From Geothermovivens sp964644845 (GTDB lineage Bacteria > Zhuqueibacterota > Zhuqueibacteria > Oleimicrobiales > Geothermoviventaceae): a stretch of DNA of 31,039 bases. The position numbers were made by a program, and so were the translations under genes. Shown here piece after piece: positions 7,295 through 14,985 of the stretch. Position 1 is the first letter of the stretch; each line of letters begins with the position of its first letter. The notes beneath the pieces were generated by a model, which saw nothing but the letters and a program-made list of their open reading frames with translations, searched no databases and was not told where the DNA came from. The stretch lies in NCBI GenBank assembly GCA_964644845.1, contig CAZXXS010000115.1:1-31039 (forward strand). Reading direction: 5' to 3'.

Positions 7295-9247
7295 ATGCTC
7301 AGGCATTTCCTTCTCTTGTGCGTCCTAACCGCAACGACCTGGCCACGACCGGGCTCCGTGGCTCCGCTTTCAGCCTCTCCCGCCGACACCCCGCGTGCCA
7401 ACACCAGCCACCTCTACGAAGCGACACTCCGCACCCTTTGCGACGCCCTTCTGACCCTTCAGGTGCGGGACACAACCGATTCAAATTTCGGGGCCATCTA
7501 CGATCCAGCCTGTAAGGTTTTCCACACCCGGGCGGCAGAAGCCGTCTACCCCCTTGCTGTGCTTTGGCAGCGCACCCGTGAGGATCGTTACCTCAGGTCG
7601 GCTGTTGCCCTCGGCAACTGGCTCCTCAGACAACAAAATCCCGACGGCTCCTGGTACGAGACGCCTGAGTCGTGGACAGGCACGACAGCTGACCAACTCC
7701 TCATGCTTTCTCTCACCTACCCGCTGTTAGCCGACTCGCTGAGTCCCACCGAACGTCGCACTTGGAAACACAGCGTAAAGGCTGCGGCTGACTACCTGAC
7801 GGAACACATGAGCCAGCGTTTTGCCCACATCAACTACTGCGCCACGACCACGGCCAGTCTCGCCGCTGCGAACGTAGTTGTGCCCAGCCGGCGCTACCGC
7901 AGAAAAGCAAGGGATCTTGCAGAGCTGATTCTGGCGAAATTCGACAACGAGAATTTTCTAACAGGCGAAGGGAAAAAGGAACGGGGTGTCCAGTACGGTG
8001 TGGATCTTGGTTACAACATGGACATGTCGCTGTGGGGGCTTGCACTCTACGCGCGCTTGCTCGGGGATGCCAAGTTGACGGACGCTGTTCGTAAAGCCCT
8101 GCGGACGCACGTCCTGTTCGTGTACCCAAACGGTGCGGTGGATGACTCGTGGGGCGTCCGCTCCAACAAATGGACCGTGTACGGTAGCGGCACTGCAGAC
8201 GGTTGCCAGCCCCTTTTCGCACTTTTCGCCGACGAAGATCCACGTTACCGAACAGCGGGGTTCCGAAACCTCTCCTTCCTGCGACAGTGCCTCAGTCCGG
8301 ACGGGTTCGTTGGCCGCGGCCCACAGCACTGGCTTCTGGATTCGTCCGCTACGTGCATCTACCCGACTTTCGCGCGCGCAAAAGGCATTGCCCTGGCCCT
8401 GCAACTCGGCCAGTTGGACGGCCCCGTAGCGCCGCTTCCCTCAGATCAAAAGCACTGGTTTCATCGGTTCCTCAGCGTGGACGTTGCGCTCGTTCGCACC
8501 GGGAAACTCATGGCCACCGTCACAGCGTACCGCTACAAACACAACGGGCCGCTCGTCAAGAGCAAGTACATGAATCGGCCTACCGGCGGTTCCGTGTCGC
8601 TGTTGTGGGCTGAGGGCTACGGAATCATCCAGGCGTCCAGCCAATCGCGCTACCGCCGCTGGGAACCGATGCATTTCCCGGAGGTCTCGCAACACCTCCT
8701 GCCACTAACGCCTCGCATCGAGGTGCGCGACAGCTCCATCTGGTACACAAACCTTTACGAGTTCGACGGTCAGCTGGACGTAAAGGAAGGCAGCGCAGGG
8801 TGTGTCGCGGTGGTCACCACAAGCGGTCAGCTTAAGGACTCAACGAACACCCGGGGCGGTGTAGCTTACACCTGGCGCCACCGCTTCTACGACAACGCTC
8901 TCGAAAAAGAAGTGCTGCTGCGCTTCCACGGACCGCTTTACGAGGTGCACATCGTAGAGCCGCTCGTGTGGAGCCCCGGCAGTAGTCTGGACGTGCGGAG
9001 CGAAGAGGCAAGGCTCACGCTCGGGAACGGACGGATTGTCCGGCTACAGTTGGAGGAAGGACCGGCCACGGTCCGGGCCGGTAGCCATCCCGACTCCTAC
9101 GTTTGGCCCTACCCTGCCGTCAGGTGTTTACCGGTTGAGATTGTCGTCGCCAAACCGAAAGCTCCCGGGAAAGTCCTCGTGCGCTACGTGTTGCGCTTGG
9201 AAAGCACCGAAAATGAAAGAAAACCGCAGAAGAAGGTGCTCGAGTAG
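7295..9247 (+). CDS. Secreted alpha/alpha-toroid polysaccharide-active protein, family unassigned
   Basis: A 650-residue exported protein. The ATG at 7295 has GAGGAGGG (7281-7288) six bases upstream. Residues 1 to about 28 form a signal peptide (LRHFLLLCVLTATTWP). Residues about 40-350 are helical repeats of the kind seen in six-hairpin/toroid glycosidases and lyases (NWLLRQQNPDGSWYETPESW, YNMDMSLWGLALYARL). A motif around residues 282-302 (DDSWGVRSNKW then GSGTADGC) has the invariant-looking Trp, Asp and Arg/Lys residues of an active-site loop. Residues about 380-640 look like the beta-sandwich half that follows the toroid in heparinase II/III-type enzymes. I cannot name the family or the catalytic residues. 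Its neighbours (nagA, beta-mannosidase) support a role in glycan breakdown; the substrate is unknown. Confidence 0.75.
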   Translation: MLRHFLLLCVLTATTWPRPGSVAPLSASPADTPRANTSHLYEATLRTLCDALLTLQVRDTTDSNFGAIYDPACKVFHTRAAEAVYPLAVLWQRTREDRYLRSAVALGNWLLRQQNPDGSWYETPESWTGTTADQLLMLSLTYPLLADSLSPTERRTWKHSVKAAADYLTEHMSQRFAHINYCATTTASLAAANVVVPSRRYRRKARDLAELILAKFDNENFLTGEGKKERGVQYGVDLGYNMDMSLWGLALYARLLGDAKLTDAVRKALRTHVLFVYPNGAVDDSWGVRSNKWTVYGSGTADGCQPLFALFADEDPRYRTAGFRNLSFLRQCLSPDGFVGRGPQHWLLDSSATCIYPTFARAKGIALALQLGQLDGPVAPLPSDQKHWFHRFLSVDVALVRTGKLMATVTAYRYKHNGPLVKSKYMNRPTGGSVSLLWAEGYGIIQASSQSRYRRWEPMHFPEVSQHLLPLTPRIEVRDSSIWYTNLYEFDGQLDVKEGSAGCVAVVTTSGQLKDSTNTRGGVAYTWRHRFYDNALEKEVLLRFHGPLYEVHIVEPLVWSPGSSLDVRSEEARLTLGNGRIVRLQLEEGPATVRAGSHPDSYVWPYPAVRCLPVEIVVAKPKAPGKVLVRYVLRLESTENERKPQKKVLE

Positions 9248-9468
9248 AGCGCCGTTGTTCGACGCAGACTCCGGCGACCTGTACCGGAATCGATTCCTCC
9301 GGGGCGGAAACTCGTCTCCCGTAGGCATCGTGGGGCTCGGCTGACTGGCTGCGCCTGTTCCCGTGTTCCCTACTTGGACGTTGGACGCCACAGGGACTCT
9401 GTGCAAGGCAAGAGAAGGTCCGTCTCAACCTGGCAGGCAACTTTTTGCTAAGCTGTTCGACGAAAAAT

Positions 9469-9475
9469 GGAGGGG
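9469..9475 (+). promoter_or_regulatory. Ribosome binding site of the nuclease-like gene
   Basis: GGAGGGG lies seven bases before the ATG at 9483. It shows that the protein starts there and not at the upstream in-frame codon at 9363. Confidence 0.75.
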
Positions 9476-9482
9476 ACGCAAA

Positions 9483-9845
9483 ATGGAAGAGAACCTGTAC
9501 TACTACCGCTGCCGCGTCGTTAGCGTGTACGACGGCGACACCTGCAGAGCTGATTTTGATCTGGGACTCCTGACAACCCGGCACAACGAAACGCTGCGGT
9601 TAGCCCGAATCGACGCACCCGAGGTGCGGGGAGCCGAGCACGATGCCGGGATCAAAGCCCGTGACGCACTGCGCGAGCTCATCTTGGGCAAAGAGGTCAT
9701 CGTGCGGACGTACAAAGACCGGCTGGAGAAGTACAGACGCTGGCTCGCCGAAATCTGGCTACCACAGGAAGACGGCACCTACCTCAACGTAAACGATTGG
9801 ATGCTCGAGCACGGCTACGCTGAGCCCTACAAAGGGAAAAAGTGA
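9483..9845 (+). CDS. Staphylococcal nuclease-like (thermonuclease) domain protein
   Basis: A 120-residue single-domain SNase homologue that would cleave DNA or RNA with Ca2+. It contains VVSVYDGDT (first Ca-binding Asp), RLARIDAPE (equivalents of Arg35, Asp40 and Glu43 of S. aureus nuclease; Thr41 is Ala) and KYRRWLAEI (Arg87 equivalent). LNVNDWMLEHGYAEPY is the usual C-terminal helix region. All main catalytic positions are therefore kept. There is no signal peptide or membrane segment, so unlike secreted thermonucleases it appears cytoplasmic, unless it is exported by a non-Sec route. Its stop codon overlaps the nagA start (GTGA), indicating translational coupling. Why a nuclease is coupled to NagA is not clear. 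Confidence 0.9.
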   Translation: MEENLYYYRCRVVSVYDGDTCRADFDLGLLTTRHNETLRLARIDAPEVRGAEHDAGIKARDALRELILGKEVIVRTYKDRLEKYRRWLAEIWLPQEDGTYLNVNDWMLEHGYAEPYKGKK

Positions 9846-11062
9846 AGAACCTACCCGCCGTGGCAGACCTTCTCCTCTTCGGGGACCTGGTACTGGTTGA
9901 CCAGGTCCAGAGAGACGGGTGGCTGGCTGTGCGAGCGGACCGCATTCTCGGACTTGGCACAGGCCGGCCACCGACAGCCACCAAGGTGCTCAAGCTGGAG
10001 GGGCACCTGATCGTGCCCGGCTTCATCGATCTTCACCTGCACGGGCTGGAGAACGGCCATCCCGCTTCTGCGGAGGGGATGCGCAAAATGTTGCTGGCCG
10101 GTCCACGTCACGGTGTCACGGGGCTCACACCAGCCCTGGCGTCCGCAACACACGAACAGTACCTCAGTTTTTTCGACAACGCCCGCGTTGCGAAAGGTTG
10201 CAGCTGCGACGGGGCAAGACTTCTCGGCGTCCACGCCGAGGGACCTCACATCAATCCACGGATGGCCAGAGGAATGGACCCAGCCTTCCTTCGTCCTCCC
10301 AACCCTGGCGAAGATGCGGAGCTGCTGGAACGAGGCTCCGGCTTGTTGAAGGTCATGACGCTGTCCCCGGAACTCCCGGGTTCCAGCGGGCTCATCCAGG
10401 GTCTGGTTGCTCACGGCGTGACGGCCTCGGTTGGCCACTCTGCTGCCAGCCGGGCAGAGATCCACAAAGCCGCAGCCGTCGGTGCAACTCAAGTGTGCCA
10501 CTGGCCCAACGCACTCCCCAAACTAAGCCGCGAACCAGAGCTGCCGGACACGGCGACGTACTGCCTGGCAGAACCCCGCCTCACGCTGGAAATCATCCCG
10601 GATCTCGTCCACGTTCCGGCGGGGAAGATTTCCTTCGCCAGGGAGCAAGCCGGCGTGGACCGGCTCGTGGCTGTTACAGACGGCATGCGGGGTGCGGGCC
10701 TGGGGAAGCAGTCCGGGCACAACCAACCGCACGTGTTCCGAATGACCGACGGACGACGTTACACCGTAGACCCCGCCCGCGGCTGTCGTCTGGTGGGTCG
10801 CGACGTGCTCGTGGGCTCGGCAATCACAATGCTGGAGGCCTTCCAGAATCTCGTGCTCAAGTTGGGCTTCACACTTCCTGAAGCCAGCCGTTTGTGCAGC
10901 ACGAACCCGGCCAGACAGATTGGTCTCGACTACGAGCTCGGCCGTCTCGCCCCGGACTACCGGGCAGATTTCGTTGTCCTGACCCGAACCCTGGAACTGA
11001 AAAGCACATTCGTAGGGGGCAAACAGGTAGCAGGTTCTCCCCTCCTGCCCATTCCGAACTGA
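9842..11062 (+). CDS. nagA: N-acetylglucosamine-6-phosphate deacetylase
   Basis: A 406-residue amidohydrolase-fold enzyme converting GlcNAc-6-P to GlcN-6-P and acetate in the cytoplasm. Landmarks: PGFIDLHLHG with metal-side His65 and His67, HAEGPHINP with metal ligand Glu133, SVGHSAAS with His199, CHWPNALPKL with His220, and VTDGMRGAG with catalytic Asp280. The NP-A motif near the end (STNPARQIGLD) and the FVVLT strand are also family features. The length fits (about 380-400 usual). The H220 motif differs from the common TH-x-FNAM form, so substrate preference may vary. The start GTG at 9842 overlaps the previous stop by 4 nt; the local ribosome site (AAAGGG) is weak, which fits coupling. No nagB or GlcNAc kinase is nearby. 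Confidence 0.9.
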   Translation: MKNLPAVADLLLFGDLVLVDQVQRDGWLAVRADRILGLGTGRPPTATKVLKLEGHLIVPGFIDLHLHGLENGHPASAEGMRKMLLAGPRHGVTGLTPALASATHEQYLSFFDNARVAKGCSCDGARLLGVHAEGPHINPRMARGMDPAFLRPPNPGEDAELLERGSGLLKVMTLSPELPGSSGLIQGLVAHGVTASVGHSAASRAEIHKAAAVGATQVCHWPNALPKLSREPELPDTATYCLAEPRLTLEIIPDLVHVPAGKISFAREQAGVDRLVAVTDGMRGAGLGKQSGHNQPHVFRMTDGRRYTVDPARGCRLVGRDVLVGSAITMLEAFQNLVLKLGFTLPEASRLCSTNPARQIGLDYELGRLAPDYRADFVVLTRTLELKSTFVGGKQVAGSPLLPIPN

Positions 11063-11183
11063 CCGGCCCATTTTCTCGCTGGCAAGTCTCCTCGAAAACG
11101 CAGCTGTGGCCGGACAATCGCTCCGTGCGGCTTTTCAGCGTTAACGCCGCTGCTCCGACGAAGCGGGCCCCGGGCGCAGCTCT

Positions 11184-13793
11184 TCATTTCAAGTCGACTA
11201 ACGAACGCACGCGCAGTCCCCGCTTAAACCGTTCCAGATCAAAGGTCTTGCGAGGCTTGAAAACAACTTCCCTCGCCTCTCCCGGCAAAAGGTCGAAAAA
11301 GTTGTCCTCAAAATGCCCTTCAACGGTTCCACACTCCAGAACCACCGTACGAGCCAGCCTGGCCGCTGACACTCGGAGCGTCGCGCCACGCCCAGCTGGA
11401 AGTACGGTTGTCCTCAGTCCAGGCTTGGGTAACCTGAGATTTTTCGCAGAGTCGAAATACAGAACGTTGCGGGCAACGGTTCCGCCGTCGCGACGAAGTT
11501 CGGCAACAAAAACAACCGAGGCGGGCGTTGCGTGCCCAAGCACCGTTTTCTCCGGAAATTCGGCCAGTACAGCGGCGCTGTCGGGATGCAGCTCGACGAA
11601 ACGGGTGTCTCGCCAAAGCACGTCGCCGTCGAAGCTTAACAAGCGGCAGGTCAGTTCACCCCGGAAGCCTGACCTGCCGTCCACAACGCCGTAGATTGCG
11701 ATTTCTCCGTTCTCTCTGTGAGGACTGACAAGAAGCGGCGCGTAGAAACGGCGTGCGTAGTAGTGCAAAGCTTTCCAGCGGCCGGTGTAGTCGATGCTAC
11801 TCCACGAGGCTACGGGCCAGCAGTCATCGATCTGCCAGTACAGCGACCCCATGCACCTCGGCTTAATCCTACGAAGGTGCTCGGCACCGATTTTGATTCC
11901 TTCGGCCTGCACAATCTGGCTCATGATCAGAAAATCCTCGAAGTGCTTCGGAACTGGCCAGTCCCAGCTCATGTACTTGCGAATGAGCTGGTTCCCTCGC
12001 GGGTGTTTCTGATGAACCGTCATCACAGGAGACTCGATGTCCCAGTCTTCCGGCACCGTAAAGGTCTTGACCGTTGCCAGCAAAGGAAACGACTGGAAAC
12101 CGTACTCGCTCATGAAACGAGGAAACTGCTGCTCGTAGGCTGTGAACGGCTTCTCACCGTGCCACACGTCCCAGTAGTGCACATCCCCCATCAGTTGCGA
12201 CTGAGGTGGTGCTTGCAGGTTCGAACTGGGTGAGCTCGGCCAGTAAGGTTTTCCGGGATCAACCGTGCTCACGACCTCCGGAAGCAAACCGTGGAAAAGC
12301 TTTTTGTAGTCCTCCCAGCAGGATTCCGGGTACCTGTCCTTCCAGCCCCAGTCGAACCAGCCCGTCTCGACCTCATTGTTTCCACACCACAAGACCAGGC
12401 TCGGGTGGTTGCGTAGGCGCCTCACGTTGTCCTCCGCTTCGTGCCGTACGCTCTCGAGAAAAGCGGAGTCGGCCGGGTAGAGGCTACACGCGAACATGAA
12501 ATCCTGCCAGACCAGGATACCCAGTTCGTCGCAAATGTCGTAGAAACGGTCGTCCGGGTACACACCTCCACCCCAAACGCGCAGCATGTTCATGTTGGCG
12601 TCCACGACGGATTGCAGAAGCCAGCGCAACTTGGCGTCGCTCACTCGTGGAAGAAAGTTGTCCGGCGGGATGAAGTTACCACCTTTGGCAAAAACCGGCA
12701 CACCGTTGATCACAAACTCGAAGCTTTCGCCCCAGCGGTCCGGCACTTGCCGCAGCTCAAGGGTCCGAAGACCGATTCGGGTGTTTTTTTGGCTGAGGAT
12801 TTTGCCCTCCGCAGAAACACTCGCCTGAACCACGTACAGGGGCTGCTCCCCGTAGCCACTCGGCCACCACCGCTGCGGCCGAAAAATGGTGACGGGGACG
12901 CTGACGAGGTTCCTTCCCGGTTTCAGGTAGACTCTTCGCTGCACCGTTTGGAATTTCCCTTCTGGACTCGAAATCGCAACCGTGAACCGGGCTGGCTCAG
13001 CCGCTTCCACCTCTACTTGCACCAGCAAGTTGGCTTCTTCGTCCGTGAGACGTTGAAGGAGCACGTGCACATTTCGAACAACGGCTTCATCCCAGGCTTG
13101 CAAGTACACTGGGCGCCAGATACCACAAGTAACGAAACGGGGGCCCCAGTCCCAGCCGAAATGGTAAGGCGCTTTCCGCGTGTACGGGCTGGTTTTCTCG
13201 CCGTGGTCGTTGCCGGCCGGCAGAAGGAAAGACCGCTTCTCCATTTCCGGCAAGACCCGGTTGATGGCCGACTCGAACTTCACCGCAAGCGTGTTCTTTC
13301 CGGGCCGTAGCAAAGAAGTCACATCCAGCCGCCACTCGCGGAACATGTTGTCCGCGTTCAGGACCGGTCGTCCGTTCAGGGAAACGTCTGCGTAGGTGTC
13401 CAGCCCTTCGAACACAAGTTCCACGTGTTTGGCCGAAAGAATTTCGGGTGTAGGGGTAAACAGCAGTCGGTAAAGCCAGTCCGTTTTGCCGATCCACTGA
13501 AGCTTGGCTTCGTTGTCGCGGTAAAACGGATCGGGGATCAAGCCGTTCGCGAGGAGATCCGTGTGCACCGTACCAGGGACTGTTGCCGGGTAAACAGCAT
13601 CCTTGCCGACCTGCGAAAACACCCAACCTGTGTTCAGATCCATTCGCGAGCCTCCCTGAACAAACCTCTCTGTGGACCCTGAAGCCACACCGTCAGCGAA
13701 TCCCGAACCGAAGGTCAAGGAAAGCGACAGAACCGTTAGCGCAAACCGCCTCACACAAGCCCGCCGTCTTGAGTTTGGAAAGACTTGCACCAT
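11184..13793 (-). CDS. Exported GH2 beta-mannosidase
   Basis: An 869-residue glycoside hydrolase family 2 enzyme that removes terminal beta-1,4-mannose from mannan oligosaccharides or N-glycan cores. The ATG at 13793 is chosen over the frame opening at 13994 because AGGAGG (13800-13805) lies six bases upstream. A signal peptide follows at once (RRFALTVLSLSLTFGSGFA). Domains: sugar-binding jelly roll (about 45-235, FEGLDTYADVSLNG, NDHGEKTSPY, HFGWDWGPR), immunoglobulin-like beta-sandwich (about 240-345), TIM barrel (about 350-640) and C-terminal beta domains. Catalytic acid/base is Glu474 (WCGNNEVE) and nucleophile Glu563 (FMSEYGFQSFP); their spacing matches beta-mannosidases. GNNE plus RVWGGGVYPDD distinguish it from beta-galactosidase. 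It is convergent with nagA, 121 bp apart, so the two share no transcript but may share substrate. Confidence 0.93.
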   Translation of the reverse strand: MVQVFPNSRRRACVRRFALTVLSLSLTFGSGFADGVASGSTERFVQGGSRMDLNTGWVFSQVGKDAVYPATVPGTVHTDLLANGLIPDPFYRDNEAKLQWIGKTDWLYRLLFTPTPEILSAKHVELVFEGLDTYADVSLNGRPVLNADNMFREWRLDVTSLLRPGKNTLAVKFESAINRVLPEMEKRSFLLPAGNDHGEKTSPYTRKAPYHFGWDWGPRFVTCGIWRPVYLQAWDEAVVRNVHVLLQRLTDEEANLLVQVEVEAAEPARFTVAISSPEGKFQTVQRRVYLKPGRNLVSVPVTIFRPQRWWPSGYGEQPLYVVQASVSAEGKILSQKNTRIGLRTLELRQVPDRWGESFEFVINGVPVFAKGGNFIPPDNFLPRVSDAKLRWLLQSVVDANMNMLRVWGGGVYPDDRFYDICDELGILVWQDFMFACSLYPADSAFLESVRHEAEDNVRRLRNHPSLVLWCGNNEVETGWFDWGWKDRYPESCWEDYKKLFHGLLPEVVSTVDPGKPYWPSSPSSNLQAPPQSQLMGDVHYWDVWHGEKPFTAYEQQFPRFMSEYGFQSFPLLATVKTFTVPEDWDIESPVMTVHQKHPRGNQLIRKYMSWDWPVPKHFEDFLIMSQIVQAEGIKIGAEHLRRIKPRCMGSLYWQIDDCWPVASWSSIDYTGRWKALHYYARRFYAPLLVSPHRENGEIAIYGVVDGRSGFRGELTCRLLSFDGDVLWRDTRFVELHPDSAAVLAEFPEKTVLGHATPASVVFVAELRRDGGTVARNVLYFDSAKNLRLPKPGLRTTVLPAGRGATLRVSAARLARTVVLECGTVEGHFEDNFFDLLPGEAREVVFKPRKTFDLERFKRGLRVRSLVDLK

Positions 13794-13799
13794 TTTCAG

Positions 13800-13805
13800 C
13801 CTCCT
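13800..13805 (-). promoter_or_regulatory. Ribosome binding site deciding the beta-mannosidase start
   Basis: AGGAGG lies six bases before the ATG at 13793 and removes 67 codons from the longest possible frame, whose N-terminus has no signal peptide. Confidence 0.8.
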
Positions 13806-14166
13806 CAGCAGCGATTCAAGAGCCACCGAACCGCTTTCACTCCAACCGAAAGCCGGGTGCACGAAAGCCGCCCCGTATCCGGAGTTTGTAACCGCTAGCC
13901 TGGTTTGACTGTCTCGGCTTCGGCGACGACTAACCCAAGGCACGTGCCGACTGCGGCAGCCACTAAGGAAACATGGGCACGCCACCGAAACCACTCGCTA
14001 CCAGCCATTCTGTGGCTCCAAGCCGGTCTTGAACAACGCTACCCCACACGAGCTCGGAGCTAAACCACCTGCATGTCAGCCGGAATTGGTGGCTGCCATT
14101 CGAAGACACGCGGCGAAAATCTGGACTTTCTTTCCGCCTGGATGCACGGTCTTCAAACTGTTTCCT

Positions 14167-14195
14167 TTGCGAAACAACACTCAACTTAGTAAATT
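14167..14195 (+). promoter_or_regulatory. Weak promoter-like sequence
   Basis: TTGCGA, 17 bases, TAAATT (4 of 6 matches in each box) lies in the most AT-rich patch of this intergenic region, but about 790 bp before the nearest plus-strand gene. It might drive an unseen RNA or be chance. Confidence 0.25.
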
Positions 14196-14817
14196 TAGCA
14201 TGCTTCCGCAAGCCCGACCGAAGTAAGCAAGCTGTTCAAAAGGACCCCTCGGCGGAACCGAGTAATCCGTTGACGCAACGAAGTTTCCACTGCTGCGTGA
14301 AACCCAATGTTTTCTGGGCGCTCGGGCCAGGGCATGACACGTCCGTTCTGGACTTCGGCCCGGATCGCTCCTTCTCGGTCGCGGATCAAGCTGCCGACAC
14401 TTGCCCTTTCGGAGTCTGAACACGCTCGGGAACAGGCAAGTCGTGCTTGTGGGTCGCGGCGCCATCCCGAAGAGCCAGATTGCCTCGCCGCAAGGACACA
14501 GAATCCAGGGACGATCCTACTGCTCTTGATCCGATTCTGTGCACAGGTGTGGTACGTGAATTGCAAGCACCAACTGTGTGCCGTTCTCAATTCGCAGCTG
14601 CGGCCGGCAAAACAGAGTGGTTCAAACAAAACACAGAGCGCAACGAGCTCTGCGGCTCAGAAATTGTATTTTCCGAGTCGTACGGCGCGATGGTTCCGGC
14701 AAGAGCCCTCTTCTGTCGGGAAACGTTTCCTAAGTGGGCGTCGCACTGCCGACCGCAACCTCAGACCAGAAATGGGTGTGCAGGAACACTCGTTCGCTCC
14801 ACACCCGTTGCCCTTTG

Positions 14818-14846
14818 TTGACACGCGGCTGATTGCACCCGCATTC
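14818..14846 (+). promoter_or_regulatory. Candidate promoter of the first sensor kinase
   Basis: A perfect TTGACA (14818-14823) is followed 17 bases later by GCATTC, a poor -10. The string CATTCG occurs at nearly the same distance from TTGACA as in the TonB-receptor promoter. It is about 140 bp upstream of the GTG at 14986. The placement is good but the -10 is weak. Confidence 0.35.
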
Positions 14847-14985
14847 GAACCACTGGCGAGACGGCACCGTTTGCGTTGACCTCCGCCTTAGGAGCAAACC
14901 CCGAAACAGAGGCCTCCGGTTGGCACGAACCGCGCAGCGGAGTTTCTGGGACACACGTCCACAAGCCAAACGTGGGAAAAACACC

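Larger units (their letters stand above)
13794..14985. other. Divergent intergenic region of about 1.2 kb
   Basis: It separates the divergent beta-mannosidase and the first sensor kinase. No open frame here has a ribosome site or protein-like composition. It contains an AT-rich patch (14183-14205) and two promoter-like signals on the plus strand (14167-14195 and 14818-14846). Nothing else was recognised. Confidence 0.5.

Noticed and set aside
13794..13994. Longer N-terminus for the beta-mannosidase
   Set aside because: The extension lacks a ribosome site, and the AGGAGG before 13793 together with the signal peptide fix the start.
14307..14879. 190-codon plus-strand frame upstream of kinase 1
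   Set aside because: No ribosome site or domain and a composition unlike the neighbouring proteins.
14833..14985. Longer N-terminus for kinase 1 from ATG 14833
   Set aside because: The extension is basic and unstructured. The GTG at 14986 aligns with the GTG of paralogue 2 at the same distance from the H-box.
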